Of a stretch of DNA of 64,000 bases, positions 26,701 through 34,604 are shown piece after piece; the first letter of the stretch is position 1, and each line of letters begins with the position of its first letter. The translations under genes and the position numbers were made by a program. Where the stretch lies: NCBI GenBank assembly GCA_036405815.1, contig DASWWX010000057.1, forward strand, positions 124,001 through 188,000. Reading direction: 5' to 3'. The notes beneath the pieces are model-generated. The model was not told the DNA's origin and searched no databases. It saw only the letters and a program-made list of their open reading frames with translations. The stretch is from Solimonas sp036405815. GTDB lineage: Bacteria; Pseudomonadota; Gammaproteobacteria; Nevskiales; Nevskiaceae.

Positions 26701-29700
26701 ACAGTGCGACGATCACTTTCAGTATCACGGGTGGGGTAGACGCGGCCCGCTTCACGATCAACCCGACCACGGGCGCTTTGAGCTTTGTCACCGCACCGGA
26801 CTTCGAGGCGCCAGCCGACGCGGGTGCCGACAACGTCTACAACCTCGAAGTCACGGCCAGCGACGGCCTCAATACGGCGCAGCAGACGGTCACGGTCACC
26901 GTGACCGACGTCAATGAGAACGTCGCTGCCCCGGTCTTCACCAGTCCGGCCGCCTTCTCGGTCAATGAAAACACGACGAGTGTCGGCATCGTGACGGCAA
27001 CGGACGCGGACAGCCCGACCGTCACCTACAGCATCACCGGCGGTTCGGATGCGGCTCGCTTCACGATCAACCCGGCCACGGGGGCTTTGAGCTTTGTCAC
27101 CGCACCGGACTTCGAGAGCCCGATCGACGCTGGCGCCGACAACGTCTACAACCTGATCGTCACCGCCAGCGATGGACTGAACACGACGCAGCAAACGGTT
27201 GCGGTCACCGTGGCAAACGTCAATGACGTAGCCCCGGTCTTCACCAGCCCGGCGGTCTTTGCGGTCGATGAAAACACGACGGCCGTCGGGACCGTGACGG
27301 CAACGGATACCGACGGCCCGGCGGTCACGTACAGCATTACGGTTGGGGGCGATGCGGGACGCTTCTCGATCAACCCGACCACGGGCGCTTTGAGCTTCGT
27401 TACCGCGCCGGACTTCGAGAATCCGCAGGATGTGGGCGCCGACAACGTCTACAACCTGATCGTCGCTGCCAGCGATGGCCTGAACACGACGCAGCAGGCG
27501 ATTGCGGTCACGGTCAGCAACGTGGACGACACCGCCCCGGTCGCGCTGGATGCCGTATTCAATCTTGATGAGAACAGGGCCAACGGGTTGGCCTTCGGTT
27601 CGGTGCAGTCCAGCGACGCCGACAATCTCGGCAGTCCGACCTATGTCATCACATCGGGTAACACCAACGGTGCGTTCGCGATCAACCCGGCCAATGGCGT
27701 GCTGACCGTCGCCAACTCGGCGGCGCTGGATTTCGAGACGACGCCGGTCTTCAACCTCGTAGTGACGGTGACCGACGGTGCCGGCAACTTCGACACCGCG
27801 GCGGTGACGATCACGCTGAACGACATTGAAGAGAACATCGCCGCGCCGGTCTTCACCAGCCCGGCCACCTTCACGGTCGATGAAAACACCGCTGCGGTGG
27901 GCACGGTCTCGGCCACGGATGCCGACAGCCCGACGGTGACGTACAGCATCGTCAGTAGCGGCGATTCGGACCGATTCACGATCAATCCGACCACCGGCGC
28001 TTTGAGCTTTGTCGCGGCCCCGGATTTCGAAGCGCCAGCCGACGTCGATGTGGACAACGTCTACCACCTCATCGTTGCCGCCAGCGACGGCCTGAACACG
28101 ACCCAGCAGGGGATTGCGGTCACGGTGACCGACGTCAATGACAGTGCGCCGGTCTTCGCCAGTCCGTCGGCCTTCACGATTGACGAGAACGCGACGGCCG
28201 TCGGCTCCGTTTCAGCAACGGACGCAGACGGTCCCACTATTGCCTATAGCATCACGGGTGGCGCGGACGCAGTGCTCTTTAGCATCGATCCCGCCTCAGG
28301 GGTTCTGAATTTCATCGTTGCTCCCGACTTCGAGGCACCGACCGACTCAGATTTGAACAGAATCTACGATCTGATCGTCACGGCCAGCGACGGCTTGAAC
28401 ACGACCCAGCAGGCGATTGCGGTCACGATCAGCAACGTGGACGACAACGCCCCGATCGCACTGGATGCGGCGCTGAGCGTGGATGAAAACAGCGCCAACG
28501 GCCTCGCATTCGGTTCGGTGCAGGCCAGCGATGCCGACAATCTCGCCGGCCTGACCTATGCCATCACGTCCGGCAACACGAACGGTGCCTTCGCCATCAA
28601 TCCAGCCAACGGCGTGCTGACCGTCGCCAACTCGGCGGCGCTGGATTTCGAGGCGATCCCGGTTTTCCTACTGTTGGTGACGGTGACCGACGGTGCCGGT
28701 AACTTCGATACCGCGACGGTCACGGTCACGATCAACGACATCAACGAGAACACCGCGCCGCCGGCATTCACCAGCCCTGCCGCCTTCACGGTCGATGAAA
28801 ATACGACGGTTGTCGGCACCGTCACGGCGACGGATATCGACAGCCCCACCGTTACCTTCAGCATCACGGGCGGGGTGGACGCGGCCCGCTTCGCGATCAA
28901 CCCGACCACGGGCGCTTTGAGCTTTATCACGGCGCCGGACTTCGAAGCGCCGACCGATGCGGGCGCGAACAACGTCTACAACCTGATCGTCACCGCCAGC
29001 GACGGGCTCAACACGACGCAGCAGGCCATCGCGGTGACGGTGGCGAACGCCGACGATCCCGTTGGCGTCATTCCGCTCGCGGACCTGGACGGACTCAACG
29101 GATTCCGCATTCTCGGTGAGGCAGCGAACCATTCGTCCGGCTCATCTGTTTCGAACGCCGGCGACGTCAATGGCGACGGTTGGGAGGACCTGCTGGTCGG
29201 TGCGAGCCGCGCCGACATCAACGGCATGGATTCCGGCGCCGTTTACGTGGTGTTCGGCGCGGCCAGTGCGCCCGGCGCGTCGCTGGAGCTGTCATCGCTG
29301 AACGGTGGCAATGGCTTCCGCCTCAATGGTGTCGCGGTCAGCGACGTGGCGGGTTTTTCGGTCTCTGGCGCGGGGGATGTCAATGGCGACGGCTACGATG
29401 ACCTGATCCTCGGTGCGCCCTACGCCGACAATGGCGCCAACTTGTCTGGCTCCAGCTATGTGGTGTTCGGTGCGGCAGGTGGGTGGACGGCCGAGCTGGA
29501 GCTGGCCGCGCTCGACGGCACGGATGGCTTTCGGATCGACGGCGATCAGGCCATAACGCTCGCCGGCTACACGGTTTCGTCCGCCGGCGATCTCAATGGC
29601 GATGGCTACGACGATCTCTTCATCGGCGCGCTCCTCAACTCGCAGATCGACGACGGCGGCGCCTATGTGATCTACGGCGCGCCCGGCGGCTTCGATGCCG

Positions 29701-32700
29701 CGATCAGCGTGGCGGACCTCAACGGCAGTGTTGGCTTCAGGATTGTCGGTGGCGGGGCTCCGGTCAATACCCGGCTCTCGGTATCGGATGCCGGCGACGT
29801 CAATGGCGATGGCTGGCAGGACCTGATCATCGGCGCAGCCGGATTTAGTGTCGGTCAAGTGGGCCAGAGCTACGTCGTGTTCGGCGCGGCCGAAGGTTTC
29901 GGTGCCCTGCTGGAGCTGAGTACGCTCGACGGAAGCAACGGATTCCGCATCGGCGATTCGGCGATGCTCCAAACGCTCGGGCGCACGGTTTCCGGCGCGG
30001 GGGATCTCAACGGTGACGGCTACGACGATCTGGTGATCGGCGCGCGCGAAGCCGATTTCAACGGCGACAATTCCGGGGCCAGCTATGTCGTATTCGGCGC
30101 CGCCGATGGGTTCGCGGCGGACCTGGACTTGTCCTCGCTGGATGGCAGTAACGGTTTCCGCATCGTCGGTGAGATGATGTTCCATAGACTGGGCTCTGCG
30201 GTTTCAGGCGCTGGCGACTTCAATGGCGATGGCTACGACGACCTGATCGTCACTGCAAGCAATGCCGACAGTGCCTATCTGATCTTCGGTTCCTCGGACG
30301 GCTTCGCGGCCGACTTTGACCTGTCGACGCTGGACGGGCGCAATGGCCTGCGGCTCGAGGGCACAGGAATCCTTCCAAACGGCGGAACTTCGGCGTCCGG
30401 CGCCGGTGACCTCAACGGCGATGGCTATGACGACGTGATTCTCGGCGCGCCCTCCGCCCCGACGGCCGCAGGGACGCAGGCTGGCGTCAGCTACGTGGTC
30501 TACGGTTTCGCCACGCCAGGCGAGACGATCGACGTGGTCGGCACCGCAGGGCCGAACTCCATCACCTTGACCGCGCAGCAGACCGGCGTAGACGGCGGCG
30601 ATGGGGCCGACATCCTGACCGGCAACGCCAGCGCCAACACGCTGATCGGCGGCCGGGGCAACGATGTTCTCAATGGCGGCGGCGGCAATGACGTCCTGAT
30701 CGGCGGTGCCGGCAACGATGTGCTGGTCTATGACGCCGCCGACACGCGGCGCGTGGACGGCGGTACGGGTCGCGATACGCTGCGCATCGACGGCAGCGGT
30801 TTGCACCTGAACCTGACGGCGCTGAACAATTTCGACGACCCCTTGGCGGCGCCGGCCAATCCCTACCGCAGCATCGAGATCATCAGCCTCACCGGCAGCG
30901 GCAACAATACGCTGAGCCTCAACGCGACCGATCTGCTGAATCTGGTCGGTGCGGCAACGGACGGAAGTGGCGGGCGCGACCAGAACCTGTTGCGGGTGGA
31001 CGGCAATGCCGGCGATGCGGTGGTGAGTACCGGCGACGTCTGGGTCAATGAGGGTCTGCGCAATGCCGAGGGCAATGCCGGGACCACCCACACGCTCTAC
31101 ACCAGCGGTGCGGCGCAGCTGCTGGTGCAGAACAGCGTTGACGTCAGCGGTCTCAACACACCGACCGCTGTGATCCGCGTGGCCGAACTGGACGGCAGCA
31201 ACGGCTTCCGCATCGACGGCGAGGGGGTTGGGTCCACGTTCTTCGGCCGCTCCATCGCTACGGGTGACCTCGACGGCGACGGGTATGACGACCTGCTGAT
31301 CGGCGCCCCCCAGTTTGATTCCAGTACCGGGCGCGGCTATGTGGTCTATGGAGCGCCCGAGGGCCGGCCGGCCACGCAGGCCGTCGGCACGCTGACGGAC
31401 GCCGAGGGCTACCGCATCGACGGGGAGCTCGCCGGCGACGGCAGCAGCATCGCGCTGGCGGCGGTCGGCGATTTCGATGGCGACGGCATTGGCGATTTTC
31501 TCCTGGCCGCGCCGCAATCGCCGTTGGGAGGGCCTGTTGCCGGACAGGCCTACCTGATTCGGGGCACGGCTGACGGATACGCGCCGACCCTGGATCTGGC
31601 CACACTGACGCCCGCGCAGGGGATTCGCATCATCGCCGGGGACGGGGGCGGGCGCTTTGGAGAGGCGGTCTCGGCGGCCGGGGATGTCAACGGTGACGGC
31701 TATGCCGATCTGCTGATCGGAGCCACTTACGGCGGCACGCTAGACCGCGGTGCGGCCTACGTCGTCTACGGTCGCGGCGATGCCGCGCCGGCGGTGATCG
31801 ACCAGGTCGGGATGGACGCCGGCGAGGGCTTCCGCATCGACGGCGCGGGCGCGGCCCTGGGAACGGGCGTCTCGGTGGCTGCGGCTGGAGATATCAATGG
31901 CGATGGTTATGCCGACCTGATCGTCGGCAGTGACGTCGGGAATCCCGGCAATGGTGTGCTGGTCGCTGGGGTTGCCTACGTGGTATTCGGCGACGCCAGC
32001 GGCATGCCGTCGGACCTGCCGGTGACCGCACTGGACGGCAGCAACGGCTTCCGGCTGGACGGCGATGTGATCGACGACGGCTTCGGCTGCGTGGTCGGCG
32101 GACTGGGCGATATCAACGGCGACGGCTACGACGATATCGCGATCGGCACGCGTTTCGCGGACAGCACGACGGGCGCGGTGTATGTGGTGTTCGGCAGCGA
32201 CCAGGTTTTTGGCGCGGCCCTGGATGTGGCGGATCTGGACGGCAGCAACGGCTTTCGCCTTGAGGGCGGGTCAGACGGCGATCAACTGGGGGTTGCCGTC
32301 GCGGCCGCCGGCGACGTCAACGGCGACGGTATCGACGACTTCCTCGTCGGTGCGCATCTGTCAGACCCCGCGGCCGGTGCGAACTCCGGAACGGTGTATA
32401 TCGTCTACGGAACCCGAGAGGGCTACGCGCCGGTGCAGTCGGTCCAGGACCTGAATGGTCTCACCGGCTTCCGCATCGAAGGACCGACGAACGGGCGGGC
32501 GGGCCGCAGTGTGACGGCTGGCGACGTCAATGGCGATGGCTACAGTGACATCGTGTTCGGTGCTTACTTCGCCAGCGCCAGCGGCGTCGCCAATTCCGGG
32601 TCCAGCTATGTGGTCTACGGGTTCTCCGGTGTTGGCGGTGTCATCGACCAGGTCGGCACCGGGAACGACGACACCCTCGTGCTGGCCCCCTCGCGGACCG

Positions 32701-33206
32701 GGCTCGACGGCGGCGCCGGTAACGACACGCTGACTGGCAATGACGGCGCCAATTCGCTGATCGGCGGGCAGGGCGATGACCTGCTAACCGGCGCGGGGGG
32801 GGCTGATGCCCTGATCGGCGGTGGCGGCGACGACGTGCTGATCTACGACGCCGCGGACACTCGCATCGATGGCGGCAGCGGCTTCGACACACTACGGCTG
32901 GCCGGTGGCGGCAGTCTGGATCTGACGGCACTGGCCGACGGGCTGATCACCGGCATCGAGCGCATTGACCTGGAGACGGATGCCGCCGCGAACACGGTGA
33001 CCCTCGCGCTGCGCGATCTGCTGGCGCTGTCGGACACGACCAACGATCTGTACATCATCGGTGACAACAACGATGTGGTCGATCTCGGGCCCGGCTTCGT
33101 GGATAGTGGGATCAACGCGTCGATCGACGGCCGCACCTTCGATCTTTACCAGGTGAACGGCACCGACGCGCAGGTCTTCATTGAACAGGGGATAGGCGTC
33201 ATATGA
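23763..33206 (+). CDS. Giant cadherin / FG-GAP propeller / RTX exoprotein (3147 aa)
   Basis: N-terminal about 130 residues form a small beta-rich domain ending in a hydrophobic glycine-rich segment (TWLVGGALGLGVAVAA, 101-116), possibly a retention element. Residues 131-1764 carry 16 cadherin-like repeats of about 102 residues with DEN, DADSP and ASDG calcium-type motifs. Then the module [seven FG-GAP blades + RTX nonapeptides + about 100-residue cap] occurs twice: blades at about 1768-2250 and 2470-2955, RTX at 2275-2324 and 2980-3029. The protein ends in QVFIEQGIGVI, like type I secretion substrates. It is probably a secreted or surface-held calcium-dependent adhesin. No type I exporter gene is in the window. 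A convincing ribosome binding site is GGGGGA 7 bases before the ATG. Confidence 0.92.
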   Translation: MALTVFVRSKAEGVRKLVLEPGQVLKLKPGEELIIPDHVSVQGSAGGAVLTYAAGTLYPVEVPAGAQITATDADLGGPAAAALLLDGGGLGASLLSLEPTTWLVGGALGLGVAVAATQQDGGGSGETPQPNSAPIITSNGGGSDAAILVDENSTLVTMVAANDPDADLVSYRIVGGADASRFEIDAVTGALHFIEAPDFEADPDASYEVQVEAGDGLAADTQTLIVTVRDLNDNAPVITSLGGGAAATVRIDENSSRVTTVTATDADADSELSYRIIGGQDARFFTLDAATGALRFIEAPDAEKPRDANRDNVYEVQVEVSDGTLTDTQTIAVAVRDRDENAAPVIDSPAAFSIDEGSTAIGIVSARDADAGSVIVYSIAGGADAALFSIDATTGALRFNAAPDFETPADAGADNVYDLEVSASDGSASATQAIVVTVNNLNDHAPVFSSGDSVEVAEGQTLTGITPIATDADGTLPTISISGGADAALFQIDAVTGALAFIAVPDFENPLDADQDNLYVVELTATDGLNSAVQTVQIAVTDVNDNGPIFSTAPTFTVDENTTSVGIVTATDADSPTVTYSITGGSDAARFTINPTTGALSFVTAPDFESPIDAGADNVYNLIVTASDGLNTTQQAIAVTVANVNDVAPVFNSPAAFTVDENTTAVGTVTATDADSPTVTYSITGGADAARFAINPATGALSFVTAPDFEAPADTGADNVYNLEVTASDGLNTTQQAIAVTVADVNENVAAPVFTSPVTFTVDENTTTVGTVTATDADSPTVTYSITGGVDAARFAINPATGALSFVTAPDFEAPADAGADNVYNLIVTASDGLNTTQQAIAVTISNVDDTAPVALDAVLDLNENSANGVAFGSVQASDADNLGDLTYVITSGNTNGAFAINPANGVLTVANSAALDFETNPVFNLVVTVTDGGGNFDTAAVTITLNDLNDSAPVFTSPAAFTVDENTTAVGTVAATDADSATITFSITGGVDAARFTINPTTGALSFVTAPDFEAPADAGADNVYNLEVTASDGLNTAQQTVTVTVTDVNENVAAPVFTSPAAFSVNENTTSVGIVTATDADSPTVTYSITGGSDAARFTINPATGALSFVTAPDFESPIDAGADNVYNLIVTASDGLNTTQQTVAVTVANVNDVAPVFTSPAVFAVDENTTAVGTVTATDTDGPAVTYSITVGGDAGRFSINPTTGALSFVTAPDFENPQDVGADNVYNLIVAASDGLNTTQQAIAVTVSNVDDTAPVALDAVFNLDENRANGLAFGSVQSSDADNLGSPTYVITSGNTNGAFAINPANGVLTVANSAALDFETTPVFNLVVTVTDGAGNFDTAAVTITLNDIEENIAAPVFTSPATFTVDENTAAVGTVSATDADSPTVTYSIVSSGDSDRFTINPTTGALSFVAAPDFEAPADVDVDNVYHLIVAASDGLNTTQQGIAVTVTDVNDSAPVFASPSAFTIDENATAVGSVSATDADGPTIAYSITGGADAVLFSIDPASGVLNFIVAPDFEAPTDSDLNRIYDLIVTASDGLNTTQQAIAVTISNVDDNAPIALDAALSVDENSANGLAFGSVQASDADNLAGLTYAITSGNTNGAFAINPANGVLTVANSAALDFEAIPVFLLLVTVTDGAGNFDTATVTVTINDINENTAPPAFTSPAAFTVDENTTVVGTVTATDIDSPTVTFSITGGVDAARFAINPTTGALSFITAPDFEAPTDAGANNVYNLIVTASDGLNTTQQAIAVTVANADDPVGVIPLADLDGLNGFRILGEAANHSSGSSVSNAGDVNGDGWEDLLVGASRADINGMDSGAVYVVFGAASAPGASLELSSLNGGNGFRLNGVAVSDVAGFSVSGAGDVNGDGYDDLILGAPYADNGANLSGSSYVVFGAAGGWTAELELAALDGTDGFRIDGDQAITLAGYTVSSAGDLNGDGYDDLFIGALLNSQIDDGGAYVIYGAPGGFDAAISVADLNGSVGFRIVGGGAPVNTRLSVSDAGDVNGDGWQDLIIGAAGFSVGQVGQSYVVFGAAEGFGALLELSTLDGSNGFRIGDSAMLQTLGRTVSGAGDLNGDGYDDLVIGAREADFNGDNSGASYVVFGAADGFAADLDLSSLDGSNGFRIVGEMMFHRLGSAVSGAGDFNGDGYDDLIVTASNADSAYLIFGSSDGFAADFDLSTLDGRNGLRLEGTGILPNGGTSASGAGDLNGDGYDDVILGAPSAPTAAGTQAGVSYVVYGFATPGETIDVVGTAGPNSITLTAQQTGVDGGDGADILTGNASANTLIGGRGNDVLNGGGGNDVLIGGAGNDVLVYDAADTRRVDGGTGRDTLRIDGSGLHLNLTALNNFDDPLAAPANPYRSIEIISLTGSGNNTLSLNATDLLNLVGAATDGSGGRDQNLLRVDGNAGDAVVSTGDVWVNEGLRNAEGNAGTTHTLYTSGAAQLLVQNSVDVSGLNTPTAVIRVAELDGSNGFRIDGEGVGSTFFGRSIATGDLDGDGYDDLLIGAPQFDSSTGRGYVVYGAPEGRPATQAVGTLTDAEGYRIDGELAGDGSSIALAAVGDFDGDGIGDFLLAAPQSPLGGPVAGQAYLIRGTADGYAPTLDLATLTPAQGIRIIAGDGGGRFGEAVSAAGDVNGDGYADLLIGATYGGTLDRGAAYVVYGRGDAAPAVIDQVGMDAGEGFRIDGAGAALGTGVSVAAAGDINGDGYADLIVGSDVGNPGNGVLVAGVAYVVFGDASGMPSDLPVTALDGSNGFRLDGDVIDDGFGCVVGGLGDINGDGYDDIAIGTRFADSTTGAVYVVFGSDQVFGAALDVADLDGSNGFRLEGGSDGDQLGVAVAAAGDVNGDGIDDFLVGAHLSDPAAGANSGTVYIVYGTREGYAPVQSVQDLNGLTGFRIEGPTNGRAGRSVTAGDVNGDGYSDIVFGAYFASASGVANSGSSYVVYGFSGVGGVIDQVGTGNDDTLVLAPSRTGLDGGAGNDTLTGNDGANSLIGGQGDDLLTGAGGADALIGGGGDDVLIYDAADTRIDGGSGFDTLRLAGGGSLDLTALADGLITGIERIDLETDAAANTVTLALRDLLALSDTTNDLYIIGDNNDVVDLGPGFVDSGINASIDGRTFDLYQVNGTDAQVFIEQGIGVI
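24153..29055 (+). repeat. Sixteen tandem cadherin-like repeats
   Basis: Period is about 306 bases. Thirteen repeats follow the pattern PVFTSP..FTVDENTT..VGTVTATDAD..SITGG..GALSFVTAPDFE..NVYNL..ASDG. Three (numbers 8, 12 and 15, starting near 26323, 27529 and 28447) are a distinct variant with SANG.AFGSVQASDADN and AINPANGVLTVANSAALDFE. DNA identity between some units is nearly complete over 80 bases or more. Confidence 0.9.
29065..30510 (+). repeat. First block of seven FG-GAP repeats (predicted 7-bladed propeller)
   Basis: Seven consecutive units of about 205 bases, each encoding FR(I/L).G..., then AGD.NGDGYDDL..GA and YVVFGA. The NGDGYDD motif is the calcium-binding loop of integrin-alpha-type propellers. 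Seven is the exact number needed to close a propeller. Confidence 0.88.
30585..30734 (+). repeat. First RTX (GGxGxD) repeat group
   Basis: Encodes a run of hemolysin-type calcium-binding nonapeptides, including GGRGNDVLN, GGGGNDVLI and GGAGNDVLV. It follows the first propeller and precedes a roughly 100-residue cap rich in Thr/Leu/Asn. Confidence 0.88.
31172..32625 (+). repeat. Second block of seven FG-GAP repeats
   Basis: Seven units again, with motifs GDLDGDGYDDL, GDFDGDGIGDF, GDVNGDGYADL, GDINGDGYADL, GDINGDGYDDI, GDVNGDGIDDF and GDVNGDGYSDI. The block is more diverged internally than the first, but it has the same order of elements and the same exit (SYVVYGF followed by the RTX group), so the two modules arose by duplication. 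Confidence 0.88.
32700..32849 (+). repeat. Second RTX (GGxGxD) repeat group
   Basis: Encodes GGAGNDTLT, GGQGDDLLT and GGGGDDVLI nonapeptides, parallel to the first group. A terminal region of about 120 residues follows and probably contains the secretion signal. Confidence 0.88.
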
Positions 33207-33285
33207 TCCAGGCTGTCATGCGAGATTCGGTGCATGGGAGCCGGACGGGTCCGGCGCAGGTCGACGACCGTTGAGGTGTGCTTCC

Positions 33286-34416
33286 GTGACGAAGCCCACT
33301 TCGCGATCGCACACGCAGAAAGTCCAGGCATCGCCGTCGACGGGTGAATCGGCCCTGGTGCCGGCGGCGCTGCAGATTCACGGTTCTCGATTGTGGACGT
33401 CGTGGCAGGCAGAGCAGGACATCAGTCTCGCGTTCAGTACCTATCAGGCGGGCAAGGTGTTCCTGATCGGCCTGGACGGCGATCGACTCTCGATATTCGA
33501 GCGCACCTTCCCCCGCTGCATGGGTCTGGCCGTGCAGGGTGACAGCCTGTATCTCAGCAGCCAGTACCAGATCTGGCGGCTCAACAACGTGTTGGCGGCC
33601 GGTGCGCGGACCCACGACGGATTCGATCGCGTCTACCTGCCGAACGTGGCGTGGATCACTGGCGACGTCGATGCGCACGACCTGGGCGTGCTGAACGATG
33701 GCCGACCGGTATTCGTCAACACGCTGTTCTCCTGCCTGGCGACGGTGGGTGAGGATTGCAGCTTCAGTCCGCTATGGGCGCCACGCTTCATCAGCCGGCT
33801 GCTACCCGAGGACCGCTGTCATCTCAACGGCATGGCGATGGATGCGGGGCGTCCGCGCTTTGTCAGCGCGATCGCCACCACGGACGTGCAGGAGGGCTGG
33901 CGCGATCATCGCCGCGACGGTGGCGTGGTCATGGATGTGGCCAGCGGCGAGATCGTGATGCGCGGCCTTTCGATGCCGCACAGCCCGCGCTGGTATCGCG
34001 ATCAGCTCTGGATACTCAACTCCGGCTTGGGCGAATTCGGTCGCGTGGAGATCGCGTCGGGCCGCTTCGAGCCGGTGGCGTTCTGCCCAGGCTATGCACG
34101 CGGACTCTCGTTTCACGGCGATTACGCGCTGATCGGACTCTCCAAGCCGCGCGGGAACCGCTCCTTCTCCGGCCTGCAACTGGATGCGCGTCTCGAACAG
34201 GCCAAGGTCGCGCCACGCTGTGGCGTCGCCGTCGTCGATCTGCGCACCGGCGCGGTGGCGCACACCCTGACCGTGGATGGCTTTGTCGACGAGCTGTTCG
34301 ACGTGACGGTACTGCCGGGTGTGCGACGACCCAGCGCGATCGGGCTCAAGTCCGACGAGATTCGGCACACCATCCGCATGGGCGATGCGGCGTCGTGGCT
34401 GCCTGGAGTGGATTGA
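33286..34416 (+). CDS. TIGR03032 family protein
   Basis: 376 residues from the GTG at 33286, which has GAGG 9 bases upstream; a TTG at 33271 would add five residues. The family signature is strong: LWTSWQAEQDISLAFSTYQ, then GKVFLIGL, RCMGLAV and QIWRLNN near the N-terminus, HDLGVL and FVNTLFSCLAT in the middle, HLNGMAM, SPRWYRDQLWILNSGLGEFG and CPGYARGLSFHGDYALIGLS toward the end. The fold is expected to be a beta-propeller. The biochemical role is unknown. It begins 79 bases after the giant exoprotein stop, in the same direction, and may be expressed with it. Confidence 0.87.
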   Translation: MTKPTSRSHTQKVQASPSTGESALVPAALQIHGSRLWTSWQAEQDISLAFSTYQAGKVFLIGLDGDRLSIFERTFPRCMGLAVQGDSLYLSSQYQIWRLNNVLAAGARTHDGFDRVYLPNVAWITGDVDAHDLGVLNDGRPVFVNTLFSCLATVGEDCSFSPLWAPRFISRLLPEDRCHLNGMAMDAGRPRFVSAIATTDVQEGWRDHRRDGGVVMDVASGEIVMRGLSMPHSPRWYRDQLWILNSGLGEFGRVEIASGRFEPVAFCPGYARGLSFHGDYALIGLSKPRGNRSFSGLQLDARLEQAKVAPRCGVAVVDLRTGAVAHTLTVDGFVDELFDVTVLPGVRRPSAIGLKSDEIRHTIRMGDAASWLPGVD

Positions 34417-34604
34417 ATGCTGTTCGCGAAGCCGCATCGCGCCTCGCACGCGCGGAGGTACGCGTGTCGGTGAAATCGTCCTGACGGACGAGGGCGGCGC
34501 CCGGCATGCGCGCAATCATCGATTGAACCGGCCCCGTCAGGGCACGGTTGCCGCCGTGTCGGGGGTCGGCATCGGTGGTTATCCATAACGACGAGGAGCC
34601 GCCT

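Noticed and set aside
24069..28067. A 1332-codon open frame on the minus strand opposite the cadherin repeats
   Set aside because: Its repeats mirror those of the sense strand, it lacks any family pattern, and the sense frame is unmistakable. Repetitive GC-rich codons explain the absence of stops.
33240..33255. GCCGGA/TCCGGC hairpin after the giant gene as a terminator
   Set aside because: The stem is only 6 bp with no T-run, and the downstream gene appears to need read-through or its own weak promoter; the evidence is too thin.
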